A stretch of DNA of 64,000 nucleotides from positions 2,914,001 to 2,978,000 of the forward strand of contig NZ_LR594662.1 in assembly GCF_901827175.1 (NCBI RefSeq), in the 5' to 3' direction. The notes below the pieces were generated by a model, which had not been told where the DNA came from, did no database searches, and was given only the letters and a program-made list of their open reading frames with translations. The position numbers and the translations under genes were made by a program. Positions 46,102 through 57,358 of the stretch are shown here, piece after piece. Source of the DNA: Variovorax sp. RA8. GTDB taxonomy: Bacteria; Pseudomonadota; Gammaproteobacteria; Burkholderiales; Burkholderiaceae_C. Numbering within the stretch: the stretch's first letter is position 1; each line of letters begins with the position of its first letter.

Positions 46102-48654
46102 TCACCAGTCTTCCTTGACCGCCAGCACCGCGTCGCGCGAGGCCGCCGCGCGCCCGGCCAGCCAGGCGGTGACGGTGCCGGCCGCCATCACCGCGGCGCA
46201 CAGCGCGGCCAGGCGGCCCCAGGGCAGCAACAGGTCCATGGTCCAGTGGAAGCTCTGCGGGTTGACCACATGCACCAGCACCACCGCCACCGCGAGCCCG
46301 AGCCCCAGGCCCGCGGCCGCGCCGATGGCCGTCCACGCCGCGCCTTCGCCGGCCACCACCGCCAGCACCTGCGCCCGCGTGAAGCCCAGGTGCGCGAGCA
46401 GCCCGAACTCCTTGCGCCGCGCCAGCACCTGCGCGCTGAAGCTGGCCGCGATGCCGAACAGCCCGATCCCGATCGCCACCGCCTGGAGCCAATAGGTGAC
46501 GGCGAAGCTGCGGTCGAAGATGCGCAGCGAGGTCGCGCGCAGCTGCCCGACGGAGGCGATCTCGACGGGCTCGGCCGTGCCGAGCTCGCGCGCGGCCAGG
46601 GCACGCACGGCCTGCTGGACCCGGGCTCCGTCTGCGCCCGGCGCCAGCCAGAGCGCGACATCGCTCACGCTGCGGTCGCCGGTGAGGCGCTCGAAGTCGT
46701 GCGCGTTCATGGTGATGGCGCCGAACTGCCGCACGTAGTCGCGCCACACGCCGGCCACGAAGAAGCGCGCACCGCCGCCGAAGGCACGCTCCAGCGGCTC
46801 GAAGCGGGTGCCGGGCCTGGCGCCGTAGAGCTCGACCATCGCCTCGCTCACGTAGACGCCGATCGCATCCGCGGGCACCGGCTGCGCCGCGCCCAGCAGC
46901 GGCAGCGAGCGCGACGCGTCTTCATCGAGGCTGCGCGATATCAGCGTGACCGAGGGCCGCGTCGGATCGAACAGCAGCGCGCGCGTGCGCAGCGTGCCGC
47001 TGCGCGCCACGCCCGGCAGCGCCGTCAGCGCCTGCACGAAGGCCGGCGTGAAGGCCGCCTGGTCGCCGCCGACCGAGCCGCCACCGCCGCCGCTCGCGCT
47101 GCGCACATAGAGATCGGCCGGCAGCACCACGTCGAGCCACTGCGTCACCGACTCGCGAAAGCTCGCCACCATCACCGTGAGCGCGACTGCCAGGCTGAGG
47201 CTCGCAACCACGCCGCTGACCGCGACCGCAGCGGTGGCGCGCATGCGCCGCGCGCGCTCGATCGCCAGCATCGGCAGCACCCGCCGCGCGAAGACCGGTG
47301 CCAGGCGGTCGTAGAGCAGCGCGATCAGCCAAGGCAGGGCCGCGATGCCGCCCACCAGCAGGAAGCCCACCGAGAGATACGCCGCGATCGGAATGCCGAA
47401 GACCGCCGGTGCCATGGCCAGCGCGATGCCGGCAGCGACCAGCAGCAGCGCCAGCTTGTGCGCGCCCCCTTGCGCATGCGCCGCGCCCAGGCCCTTCAGC
47501 GTCTGCGCCTCGGGCAGCGCCTGCGCCGCGCGCGCGGGCCACCAGCCGCCGACCGCCGCGGCCAGCAGGCCCAGGCCGCCGTAGAGCAGGGCCGGCCCCC
47601 ACCGCCAGCGCAGCGTCGGCGCCACGCCCTCGAAGTAGCCGCCGCCGAGGTCGCCGCCCAGCACCCGCAGGCCGAAGGCGGCGAGCGCGGTGCCGAGCGC
47701 AAGCCCTGCAATGCTGCCGATCAGGCCCAGCGCCAGCGACTCGGCCAGCACCAGCCGCAGCCGCTCGCGTGGCGTGAGCCCGAGCACGCCCAGCAGCGCG
47801 AACTGCTGCGCGCGCTTGGCCACGCTCAAGGCCAGCACCGAGAACACCAGGAAGGCACCGGTGAACAGCGCCACCAGCGCCAGTACCGTGAGATTGACGC
47901 GGTAGGCCCGCGAGAGATTGCTTACGCGCTCGGCCGCGTCGCCGGGCTCGGCGATCTGGATGTTCGGGGGCCACCCCGGCGACTCGCGCAGCGCGCGCAT
48001 GAAGGCCGTGCGGTCGGCGCCGGGCACGAGCCGCAGGTCGATGCGGGTGAGCTGTCCGCCGCGGCCGAACAGGTCCTGGGCCGCGCCGATGTCCATCACC
48101 GCCAGCGCGGCGCCGCCGGCCGCGACCTGGCCGGCGATGCGCAGCTCGCGCGTCTGCGCGCCGATGCGCAGCGGCAACCGGGTCGCGCCTTCGCCGAGCG
48201 CGTTGCGTGCGGCCGCGTTGAGGAACACCGTGTCCGGCGCCAGCAGCGCGAAGCGGTCGGCACCGTCCGCCGGCCGCGGCATCAGTGCGGGTGCGATCGT
48301 GGGCAGCACCAGCGCGTCGACGCCGAGCACGCGCAGCGGCAGCCGGCGCGCATCGGCGGCCAGCGCCACGGCCTGCGTTTCTAGCACCGGGCTGGCGAGC
48401 TGGACCTGCGGCATCTGCGCGACACGGCCGAACAGCGACTCGTCGAAGCCGCCCTGCGCGGCGCGCAGCTCGAGGTCGGGCTGGCCGTTGACCGAGCGCA
48501 CCGCGCTGGAGAACTCGTCCAGTGCCGAGGCGTTGATCAGGTGCACCGAGAAGGCCAGCGCCACGCCGAGCATGACCGCGAGCACCGCCGCGGCGCTGCG
48601 CCAGGGGTGGTGGCGGAGTTCCTGCCAGGAGAAGGTGCGGAGGAGCGCGCGCAT
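46102..48654 (-). CDS. Large FtsX/MacB-type ABC transporter permease without a neighbouring ATPase
   Basis: An 850-residue permease with two FtsX domains and about eight to ten transmembrane segments. The N-terminus [20 protein letters not shown] is the usual entry, followed by a large periplasmic core domain, a helix bundle around bases 47300-47950, and a second FtsX domain near the C-terminus ([20 protein letters not shown]). Such DUF214-type permeases work with a LolD/MacB-like ATPase, normally the gene in front, but here the upstream gene is a divergent transferase. The ATG at 48654 is preferred over upstream in-frame starts. Confidence 0.88.
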   Translation of the reverse strand: MRALLRTFSWQELRHHPWRSAAAVLAVMLGVALAFSVHLINASALDEFSSAVRSVNGQPDLELRAAQGGFDESLFGRVAQMPQVQLASPVLETQAVALAADARRLPLRVLGVDALVLPTIAPALMPRPADGADRFALLAPDTVFLNAAARNALGEGATRLPLRIGAQTRELRIAGQVAAGGAALAVMDIGAAQDLFGRGGQLTRIDLRLVPGADRTAFMRALRESPGWPPNIQIAEPGDAAERVSNLSRAYRVNLTVLALVALFTGAFLVFSVLALSVAKRAQQFALLGVLGLTPRERLRLVLAESLALGLIGSIAGLALGTALAAFGLRVLGGDLGGGYFEGVAPTLRWRWGPALLYGGLGLLAAAVGGWWPARAAQALPEAQTLKGLGAAHAQGGAHKLALLLVAAGIALAMAPAVFGIPIAAYLSVGFLLVGGIAALPWLIALLYDRLAPVFARRVLPMLAIERARRMRATAAVAVSGVVASLSLAVALTVMVASFRESVTQWLDVVLPADLYVRSASGGGGGSVGGDQAAFTPAFVQALTALPGVARSGTLRTRALLFDPTRPSVTLISRSLDEDASRSLPLLGAAQPVPADAIGVYVSEAMVELYGARPGTRFEPLERAFGGGARFFVAGVWRDYVRQFGAITMNAHDFERLTGDRSVSDVALWLAPGADGARVQQAVRALAARELGTAEPVEIASVGQLRATSLRIFDRSFAVTYWLQAVAIGIGLFGIAASFSAQVLARRKEFGLLAHLGFTRAQVLAVVAGEGAAWTAIGAAAGLGLGLAVAVVLVHVVNPQSFHWTMDLLLPWGRLAALCAAVMAAGTVTAWLAGRAAASRDAVLAVKEDW

Positions 48655-48777
48655 CTGCCGGCCATTGTCGGCGACAGCTTTGGCCCGCCGCAAACCTCGC
48701 AAATTGTCGCGAAATGCACTGCCGCTCGTGGCGCGCCAGCAACATCGCGGGCCTTCGAATCAAGCCGCTGGCTGTCC

Positions 48778-50424
48778 ATGCACGCCTCACCCCCTCACCA
48801 GACTCTTCGCCGGCGCGCCGGCGGCTTCGCAGGCGAGCCGGCCGTACTGGCGGTCCTGCTCTTCACGCTGGCCTGGCTGTTCGACCTGGGCCTGCGCGAT
48901 GCCTCCAGGGTGGCACTTGTGTTCATGTCCGGCGCCTGGCTGCTGATGTTCCTGCCACCGCCGGCGCGTCCGCGCGCCGTGGCCGAGAACCTGTGGCGCC
49001 TGGGCTTCGCGCTCGACCTGATGCTGCGCACCTGCTTGATGGACCTGTACCAGACCCGACCCGACTCGGCGCTGGTGATGGAGGCTGTCGGCAATACCTC
49101 GGCAGTGGAGGCGTGGGAGTTCATGCGGCACCACGCCGTGCGACTGGGCCTCTACCTCCTGCCAGGCCTCGGCTTCGCCGCTGTCGCACTGTGGTCGCGG
49201 CGCTGGCGTGGATGCATCGACGCGCACACCCCGCGGCGCGGCCGCCTTGCCATGCTCATGCTGCTGTTCGTGGCGCTGCACGTCAATCCCGCGCTGCGTG
49301 CCTCGAACCCCTTCGCGTCCTGGTGGACCCAGGCGTCGGGCTACATGGACTACCAGGCCCACATCCGGCTGCTCGCGGCCACGCGCGAGGCCTCGGCGCA
49401 GCGGGTGGCGGCACTCGACGTGCGGTACACCGGACCCGCGCGCAACACGCTGGCCTTCGTGATCGGCGAGAGCGTCAACCGCAACGACTGGAGCCTCTAC
49501 GGCTACGACCGGCCCACCTCGCCGCTGCTGCAGCGCAGGGCCGGGGAACTGGTTGTCTTCCGTGACGTGCTCGCCGCGTATCCCGCCACCGTCGGCGCCG
49601 TCCAGATGATGCTGACCTGCAAGGACCGCCACAGCCCGCCCGCTGCCGAGCCGCTGTGCCCCAGCGTCACGCTGCTGGCGAAGGCCGTGGGCTACAAGAC
49701 TTTCTGGATCTCCAACCAGCACGACCGGTACATCAACCAACGTTTCGCCCAGGAGGCCGACGTGCGGCAGCTCGAGAACACGGGCGGCGGGCGCGGCGAC
49801 CGCAGCCTGGACGAGCGCCTGGGTCCGGCTTGGCAGGCCGCGCTGGACGATCCCGCGCCGCGCAAGCTGATCATCGTGCACCTGCTGGGCGCCCATCCGC
49901 ACTATGAAAGCCGCCGGCCGGACGCGTTTGCCCGGTTCAACGGAATCGACGACGCGGTGTCGCGGCGCCTGCGGCAGGAAGGGCGCATGCCCTGGATCGT
50001 CGACCAGCGCAACGAGTACGACAACGCGCTGCTCTACCACGACCACGTGGTCTCCGGGCTGCTCGAGCAGTTCATACGCGTTTCCGGCGACGGACCCCGC
50101 AACTTTCTCTACACCTCGGACCATGGCCAGGAAGTGGGACACACGCGCAACTACGCCGGGCATACGGACGGGCCACCGGGCTATGAGGTCCCGATGTTGC
50201 TCTGGACCTCGACGCCGATGGAACGCGCCGAGCGGGACCAGCTTGCCGCGCGTGCCTACCAGAACGACCTGCTCGAGTGGACGCTGCTGGACCTGCTCGG
50301 CATCTCCATCAAGGGCGGGGAGCCCTGGCACTCGGTGGTGGGGCCGGCTTTCCGCGAGTCGCCGCGCGGGCTGGGCTGGGAGGGTAGCGCTACGGGCCTG
50401 CGCGGTGCCAAGTCCGGCCCGTAG
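48778..50424 (+). CDS. Phosphoethanolamine transferase-like membrane protein (sulfatase fold, CptA/OpgE type)
   Basis: A 548-residue protein expected to transfer phosphoethanolamine to lipid A, LPS core or glucans at the periplasmic face. Four to five N-terminal transmembrane segments (to about residue 175) precede an alkaline-phosphatase-like domain. The metal/nucleophile motif is VIGESVNRNDWSLYGYDRPT (Glu231, Ser232); relatives usually have EST or ET here, so the nucleophile position deserves a check. The second metal site is in LYTSDHGQEVGH. It is divergent from the FtsX permease gene with a 123-base interval in which I found no firm promoter. Confidence 0.87.
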   Translation: MHASPPHQTLRRRAGGFAGEPAVLAVLLFTLAWLFDLGLRDASRVALVFMSGAWLLMFLPPPARPRAVAENLWRLGFALDLMLRTCLMDLYQTRPDSALVMEAVGNTSAVEAWEFMRHHAVRLGLYLLPGLGFAAVALWSRRWRGCIDAHTPRRGRLAMLMLLFVALHVNPALRASNPFASWWTQASGYMDYQAHIRLLAATREASAQRVAALDVRYTGPARNTLAFVIGESVNRNDWSLYGYDRPTSPLLQRRAGELVVFRDVLAAYPATVGAVQMMLTCKDRHSPPAAEPLCPSVTLLAKAVGYKTFWISNQHDRYINQRFAQEADVRQLENTGGGRGDRSLDERLGPAWQAALDDPAPRKLIIVHLLGAHPHYESRRPDAFARFNGIDDAVSRRLRQEGRMPWIVDQRNEYDNALLYHDHVVSGLLEQFIRVSGDGPRNFLYTSDHGQEVGHTRNYAGHTDGPPGYEVPMLLWTSTPMERAERDQLAARAYQNDLLEWTLLDLLGISIKGGEPWHSVVGPAFRESPRGLGWEGSATGLRGAKSGP

Positions 50425-50450
50425 CACGACCGCGATCGGCATCGAAGGAA

Positions 50451-51398
50451 TCAGAGATCGAGAACGAGCTCCGGCGTCAGCGAACGCGAGACGCAAGTGC
50501 AGATCACCTTCCCCTCAGCCCGCTCTCGCGCGCTCAACGCATGGTCGCGGTGATCGGGCGTGCCCTCCAGCACGGCGGTCATGCACATGCCGCATTCGCC
50601 GCGCCTGCAGTCGTGGAGCGGGTCCACTCCGGCTTCGATCAGCGCGTCCAGGATGCTCTGGTTGGCGGCGACCTCCAGCGTGCGGCCGGAGGCGCGCAGC
50701 TCGAGGCGGATGGGACGGTCGTTGCTGAGCGCCACGGCGCCGTTGAAGCTCTCGTAGTGCACCCTGTCGGCCGGCCAGCCGTGCGCTGCCGCGCGCTCCA
50801 GCACACCGGCGATCAGCCCGCGCGGTCCGCAGACATACAGGTGGCGCGCCTCGCCCGGGTTCGCGAGGATTGCGTCCAGCGGCATGCCGCGCGAAGGATC
50901 GCCCTCGTCGCAGTACAGCGTGGCACCGGGCAGCGCGGCCGCTTCCTCGCGGTAGGCCATGCGCTGCGCGCTGCGCGCGGCGTAGTGCAGCTGCATCGGC
51001 TCGCCGCGCGCCGCCAGTGCCCGTGCCATGCAGAGGATGGGCGTGATGCCGATGCCGCCGGCGATCAGCAGGTGCTCGCGCGCGCCTTCGGCCAGGGGAA
51101 ACTCGTTGGCCGGGCCCTCGGCGTCCAGCGTGTCGCCGATCGCGAGCGCATGCATGGCGGCCGAGCCACCGCTGCCGGCGGGCTCGCGCAGCACCGCGAT
51201 CTCGTAGCGCTCGCGCTCTTCGGGCGCGCCCACCAGCGAATACTCGCGCACTGTTGCATGCCCGCCGGGCAGCATGAGCTTGAACTTCACATGTGCGCCC
51301 GGCGCGAAGGCCGGCAGCGGGCCGCCATCGGCGTGGCGCAGCTCGATGCGGCGGATGTCCTGGGCTGCGGGCTCGGCCCGCGTCACGGAGAGTTTCAT
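50451..51398 (-). CDS. PDR/VanB-type flavin reductase with C-terminal [2Fe-2S] ferredoxin domain
   Basis: A 315-residue electron-transfer protein like phthalate dioxygenase reductase. The flavin domain has the RxYS motif in VREYSLVGAP, the NAD(P)H domain has IAGGIGITPILCMARAL and LYVCGPRGLI, and the plant-type ferredoxin at the C-terminus has CRRGECGMC with the last cysteine in VICTC. Such reductases feed Rieske oxygenases or demethylases, yet no oxygenase gene occurs in the window. It is the last gene of the LysR-linked operon and overlaps the amidase stop (ATGA). Confidence 0.92.
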   Translation of the reverse strand: MKLSVTRAEPAAQDIRRIELRHADGGPLPAFAPGAHVKFKLMLPGGHATVREYSLVGAPEERERYEIAVLREPAGSGGSAAMHALAIGDTLDAEGPANEFPLAEGAREHLLIAGGIGITPILCMARALAARGEPMQLHYAARSAQRMAYREEAAALPGATLYCDEGDPSRGMPLDAILANPGEARHLYVCGPRGLIAGVLERAAAHGWPADRVHYESFNGAVALSNDRPIRLELRASGRTLEVAANQSILDALIEAGVDPLHDCRRGECGMCMTAVLEGTPDHRDHALSARERAEGKVICTCVSRSLTPELVLDL

Positions 51399-52690
51399 GG
51401 TGCGTTTGCCAGGATGGGGTGAAGGCTCGCAGCAGCGGCCAGCAACTCGCGCTCGCGTTGCGGATGGCCGACCAGTTGCACGCCGATCGGCAGGCCCTGC
51501 GGCCCGTGCAGTCCGGGCACGTTGACACAGGGCAGGCCAAGCAGGGTCCAGACGCGGCTGAACACCGGGTCGCCCGTGGCGGCCAGGCCGGCCGGCGCCT
51601 CGCCTGGCGCGGCGGGCACCAGAAGGGCGTCGAGGCCCTGCATCAGCGTGCCGAGCGTGCGGCGGCCTTCGCCGGCCTGCGCCAGGGCCTGCCGGTAGTC
51701 GGCCTCGCTGCAGTCCCGGCCGCTCTGCAGCAAACCGTGCAGGGCGGCACTGAGCTGTTGGGGATACAGCCGCCATTCGACGTCGAGCTGGCGCGCGGCC
51801 TCGTAGGCCATCACGGTCTTCTGCGCATTCAGCAGACCCGCCGCGGCAGCGGGCAGGGCGATGTCGCGCAGGCCGGCGCCGGCCGCGCCCGCGAGCCTCA
51901 CGGCCTGCTCGAAGACGGCGACGCCGCCGGCATCGGCCGCCGGCCACTCGTGGGTGCGACACACGCCGAGGCGCAGCGTATCCGGCGCGGGCGGCTGCAG
52001 CGGCTCGAAGGGCGTGCCGCTCATTGCGCAGCGCATCAGCTCCAGGTCTTCCGCGCTGCGCGCCAGCCAGCCGAGCGTGTCCAGCGAGGGCGAGAAGGGC
52101 TTGATGCCGTCCAGGCTGGCGACGCCGAACCCGGGCTTGAGCGCGAACACGCCGCAGTACGAAGCCGGACGGATCAGCGAGCCCGCGGTCTGCGTGCCGA
52201 AGGCAATCGGCACCATGCCGGCGGCCACCGCGGCGGCGGAGCCGCTGGAGGAGCCGCCCGGCGTGTGCGCCGGGTTGCGCGGATTGGCGGTGGGGCCGGG
52301 CTGGAAATAGGCGAACTCGGTGGTCACGGTCTTGCCCATCACGACCGCGCCGGCCGCGCGCGCCGCGGCAACGCAGTGCGCGTCCGCGGCGGGGCGGAAG
52401 CCCTCGTAGATTGGCGAGCCGTAGCGCGTGGGCAAGTCCGCGGTAGCGATGATGTCCTTGACGCCCAGCGGCACGCCGCCGAGCAGGCCGGGGAGGCCGC
52501 GAGCATCGAGGGCGCGCGCGGCGGCCAGTGCGCCTTCGGCATCGAGGTGCTGCCAGGCATGGATCTGCGGCTCGCGCTCTGCGATGCGTTCGAGCGCGGC
52601 GCGGGCCACGGCCTCGGCGCTCAGTTCGCCGCGCGCCAAGGCCTGCCGCAGCGCGACGGCCGTCATGTCAATATAAGCCGTGTTGCTCAT
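51395..52690 (-). CDS. Amidase signature family enzyme in the LysR-linked operon
   Basis: A 431-residue AS-family amidase. The triad is Lys78 (VPLGVKDI), a serine within TPGGSSSGS (about residue 148) and nucleophile Ser171 in GTQTAGSLIRP. The Gln in GTQTAG and the following ASYCGV are common in malonamidase/glutamyl amidotransferase-like members. It differs clearly from the amidase at 36-37 kb. ATG overlaps the CaiB stop and its own stop overlaps the reductase start, so all three are translationally coupled. The substrate amide is unknown. Confidence 0.9.
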   Translation of the reverse strand: MSNTAYIDMTAVALRQALARGELSAEAVARAALERIAEREPQIHAWQHLDAEGALAAARALDARGLPGLLGGVPLGVKDIIATADLPTRYGSPIYEGFRPAADAHCVAAARAAGAVVMGKTVTTEFAYFQPGPTANPRNPAHTPGGSSSGSAAAVAAGMVPIAFGTQTAGSLIRPASYCGVFALKPGFGVASLDGIKPFSPSLDTLGWLARSAEDLELMRCAMSGTPFEPLQPPAPDTLRLGVCRTHEWPAADAGGVAVFEQAVRLAGAAGAGLRDIALPAAAAGLLNAQKTVMAYEAARQLDVEWRLYPQQLSAALHGLLQSGRDCSEADYRQALAQAGEGRRTLGTLMQGLDALLVPAAPGEAPAGLAATGDPVFSRVWTLLGLPCVNVPGLHGPQGLPIGVQLVGHPQRERELLAAAASLHPILANAP

Positions 52691-53871
52691 GCCAGTACTC
52701 CCGAGTTGCGCAGTGCCGCGATCTCTTCGTCGCTGCGGCCGAGGATGTCGCGCAGCAGCGCATCGCCGTGCTCGCCCACCATCGGCTCGCGCACCGCCTC
52801 GGCCGTGCCCCCGCTGGCGAAGCGGGCCGGCTGCGGCACGATGCCGACCTGCCCGAACACCGGGTGCGGCACGCGCGTCTCGAGCCCGCGTGCGCGCGCC
52901 TGCTCCGAAGCCATGGCCTGGCCGAGGTCGTGCACCGGGCCGGCCGGGATGTCGTGGGCCTGGCAGCGCGCCACCGCCTCGTCGACGGTGAGCGTGCAGA
53001 ACCACTCGGCGATCAGCGCACGCAGCTCGGCCTGGTGGGCGCGGCGTGCGGCGCCCTGGGCAAATCGCGGGTCGGCGGCCAGCTCGGGCCGGCCCATCGC
53101 CGCGCACAGCTGCGCGAACAGGGCGTCGGTGGGCACGACGATGGTCAGGTGGCCGTCGCGCGCGGCGAAGCAGTCGACCGGCACCGTCACCGGGTGGCGG
53201 CTGCCCACGCGCTGCGGGGCGCTTCCCGTGGCCTGCAGCTGGGCCAGGCCGGTCATCTGCAGCGACATCATGGCGTCGAACATCGCCAGGTCGATGGTCT
53301 CGCCGGTGCCGGTGCGCGTGCGGGCCTGCAGGGCAGCCAGCACGGCCCAGGAGCCGAAGAGGCCGGTCCACAGGTCGCTGATCGATTCGCCAGTGGCGGT
53401 GGGCGGGCCGGCAGGATCGCCGGTCAGCGACATCAGTCCCGACATGCCCTGGATGATCAGGTCGTACGCCGGCAGCCCCGTGGCCGGGCCCTGCTGGCCG
53501 AATCCCGAGATGCTCAGGTAGACCAGCCTCGGGTTGATGGCTCGCAGCGTGTCCGCATCGACGTGCAGCCGCTTCGCCACGCCAGGGCGGAAGTTCTCCA
53601 CCACCACGTCGGCCGTGGCCGCGAGCGCCGCCACGATGGACTGCGCGCGTTCGTCGCGCAGGTTCAGCGCCAGGCTTTTCTTGTTGCGGTTGATGAGCGA
53701 GAAATAAACGCTGCGGCCTTCGAGGAAGGGGCCGAAGTGGCGCGCGTCGTCGCCGGCCGGCGCCTCGATCTTGATCACCTCGGCGCCCAGGTCCGCGAGC
53801 AGCGCGGTGCAGTACGGCCCCGAGAGCACGCGCGACAGGTCGATCACGCGCAGGCCCGTCAACAGTCCCAT
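52687..53871 (-). CDS. CaiB/BaiF (class III) CoA-transferase
   Basis: A 394-residue enzyme of family III CoA-transferases, moving CoA between carboxylic acids. Conserved pieces are GLRVIDLSRVLSGPYCTALL, LGAEVIKIEAP, the catalytic aspartate region in YDLIIQGMSGLMSLTG, and LNLRDERAQ. The ATG at 53871 has AAGGAG eight bases upstream. It lies 19 bases after the urocanase-like gene and overlaps the amidase start. In this operon it would activate a carboxylate for further degradation (inference). Confidence 0.92.
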   Translation of the reverse strand: MGLLTGLRVIDLSRVLSGPYCTALLADLGAEVIKIEAPAGDDARHFGPFLEGRSVYFSLINRNKKSLALNLRDERAQSIVAALAATADVVVENFRPGVAKRLHVDADTLRAINPRLVYLSISGFGQQGPATGLPAYDLIIQGMSGLMSLTGDPAGPPTATGESISDLWTGLFGSWAVLAALQARTRTGTGETIDLAMFDAMMSLQMTGLAQLQATGSAPQRVGSRHPVTVPVDCFAARDGHLTIVVPTDALFAQLCAAMGRPELAADPRFAQGAARRAHQAELRALIAEWFCTLTVDEAVARCQAHDIPAGPVHDLGQAMASEQARARGLETRVPHPVFGQVGIVPQPARFASGGTAEAVREPMVGEHGDALLRDILGRSDEEIAALRNSGVLA

Positions 53872-53890
53872 GGATGTGTCTCCTTTGAAT

Positions 53891-55569
<1,679 letters not shown>

Positions 55570-55573
<4 letters not shown>

Positions 55574-56559
55574 GGCATGTCTCCCGAGGAGTCGGCCAGC
55601 AGCACGCTCTTGCCGACCGTGCCGCGCGCCGCCAGGTCGCGCAGCGCCAGCGGGAGTTCCGCGAAGGGGTAGCTGCGCCCCGGCGCGATGCGGATCGCGC
55701 CGCGCGCATGCAGGTCCAGCAGCGCATCGACGGCGCGCTGCACCTGCGCGAGGCTCCAGTCGTGCGACCAGTAGACACCCAGCGCCGATAGGTTCTTCAG
55801 CAGCAGGCGGTTGGCGGGGATCTGAGGGATCTGCCCGCTCGAGAAGCCCACCAGCAGCAGCCGCCCGTTGCGCGCGATGCAGCGCAGGCTCTGCAGGGTG
55901 GCGTCGCCGCCCACGGTGTCGACCACCACGTCGGCGCCGCCGTGCTCGCGCACGATGTCGGTCCAGGGGTCTTCCATGCTGACGACCTCGTCGGCGCCCG
56001 CGGCGCGGCAGGCCTCGAACTTGGAACGGTTTCCCACCAGCGCGATCGAGCGTGCGCCGGCCGCGCGCACCAGCTGCAGGCAGGCCAGGCCCACCCCGCC
56101 GGCCGCGGCGTGCACCAGCACCGTTTCGCCCGGCTGCAGCCGGGCGCGCTCGTGCAGCGCGATCCACGCCGTGGGCCACACCACCGGCAGCGTCGCGGCC
56201 GCGGCGTCGTCCAGGCCCTCGGGCAGGCGGATCGCCATCGTCTCGCGCACCGCGGCATAGTCGGCGAAGCCGCCCCATTCCACCTTGCTGGCGATGCGCT
56301 CGCCCACGCGCAGCGTGCTGCCCGGCGGCGCCTCGACCACGCGGCCGGCGATCTCCTGCCCGGGCGAGAAGGGCGGCGGCGGCTTCACCTGGTACTGGCC
56401 CTTGAGCATCAGCAGGTCGGAAAAATTGAGCGCGGCTGCCGTGACCTGCACCAGCACTTCGCCGGCATGGGGCACGGGGCGCGGCACCTCGAGGCGCTGG
56501 ACCGCAGCGATGCCGGTGGGCTGGTCCACCAGCCAGGCTTTCATCGTTGGCGTGTTCAT
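55570..56559 (-). CDS. NADPH:quinone oxidoreductase-like MDR enzyme
   Basis: A 329-residue zinc-free MDR protein. It shows [34 protein letters not shown], the cofactor motif [15 protein letters not shown] and the end of the sheet [16 protein letters not shown]. The ATG at 56559 overlaps the aldolase stop, and the gene's own stop overlaps the urocanase-like start, both as ATGA. Such enzymes reduce enoyl or quinone double bonds; reduction of an acrylate side chain is a possible role in this context, which is inference. Confidence 0.9.
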
Positions 56560-57329
56560 GAGAGAGAGGAAGAGACGTGGAGGACTTCGGCCATGAGCGG
56601 CTGGCACTGGAACCAGCCGAAGTCCGAGGTGCCGACCTGGCGCGCGATGTCGCGCGCCTGCTCGGCCGGGAGGGTATGCAGCGACCCGGCGGCCTCGGCC
56701 AGCAGCTGGATGCGGCAGCAGCGGTCCATCAGCACGAACCACCAGAGCGCCTCGTCCACCGTGTGCCCGACCGTCAGCAGGCCGTGGTTGCGCAGGATGG
56801 CGGCCTTGTGCCGTGCCAGCGTGGCGGCGATGCGCTGGCCCTCGGCCATGCCGAGCACCAGGCCCATCGGCTCCTCGAAGACGACGTGGTCCTCGAAGAA
56901 GGCGCACACGTCCTGGTTGATCGGCGCCAGCGGCCGCCCCAGCGCGGCCCATGCGGTGCCGTGTACCGGATGGCCGTGCGCGGCGCACATCACCTCGGGC
57001 CGTGCGCGGTGGATTTCCGCATGGATCGCGAAGGCCGCCGCGTTGATCGGCGCGCCCTTCACCACCTGGCCGTCGTGCCGCACCAGCGAGAGGGCGTCGG
57101 CCCGCATCGTGGCATAGGGCAAGCCGAAAGGGTTGACCCAGAAGTGGTCGGGCATCATCGGATCGCGCACGCTCACATGGCCTGCCACGCCGACGTTCAG
57201 GCCATGCCGCGCGAGCAGGCGAAAGCCCGCGGCCAGGCGTGTCTTGACGTGCCTGCGATGCGTCTGCGCATCCTCGAAGCTCGGCGGCCTGCCGGCGGGC
57301 TCGAATGCGATGGGGTTGATGTCCGTCAC
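56556..57329 (-). CDS. Class II aldolase/adducin family protein
   Basis: A 257-residue metal-dependent lyase or epimerase-like protein. The family features are [33 protein letters not shown], the metal histidines in [16 protein letters not shown] and in [11 protein letters not shown]. It starts with GTG at 57329 and is the first gene of the minus-strand operon divergent from LysR. The adducin-type branch often acts on fuculose-phosphate-like or decarboxylates beta-keto acids; the reaction here is unknown. Confidence 0.9.
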   Translation of the reverse strand: MTDINPIAFEPAGRPPSFEDAQTHRRHVKTRLAAGFRLLARHGLNVGVAGHVSVRDPMMPDHFWVNPFGLPYATMRADALSLVRHDGQVVKGAPINAAAFAIHAEIHRARPEVMCAAHGHPVHGTAWAALGRPLAPINQDVCAFFEDHVVFEEPMGLVLGMAEGQRIAATLARHKAAILRNHGLLTVGHTVDEALWWFVLMDRCCRIQLLAEAAGSLHTLPAEQARDIARQVGTSDFGWFQCQPLMAEVLHVSSSLS

Positions 57330-57358
57330 GCGCGGTCCCCGTGGCAGCTCGGACTAGA

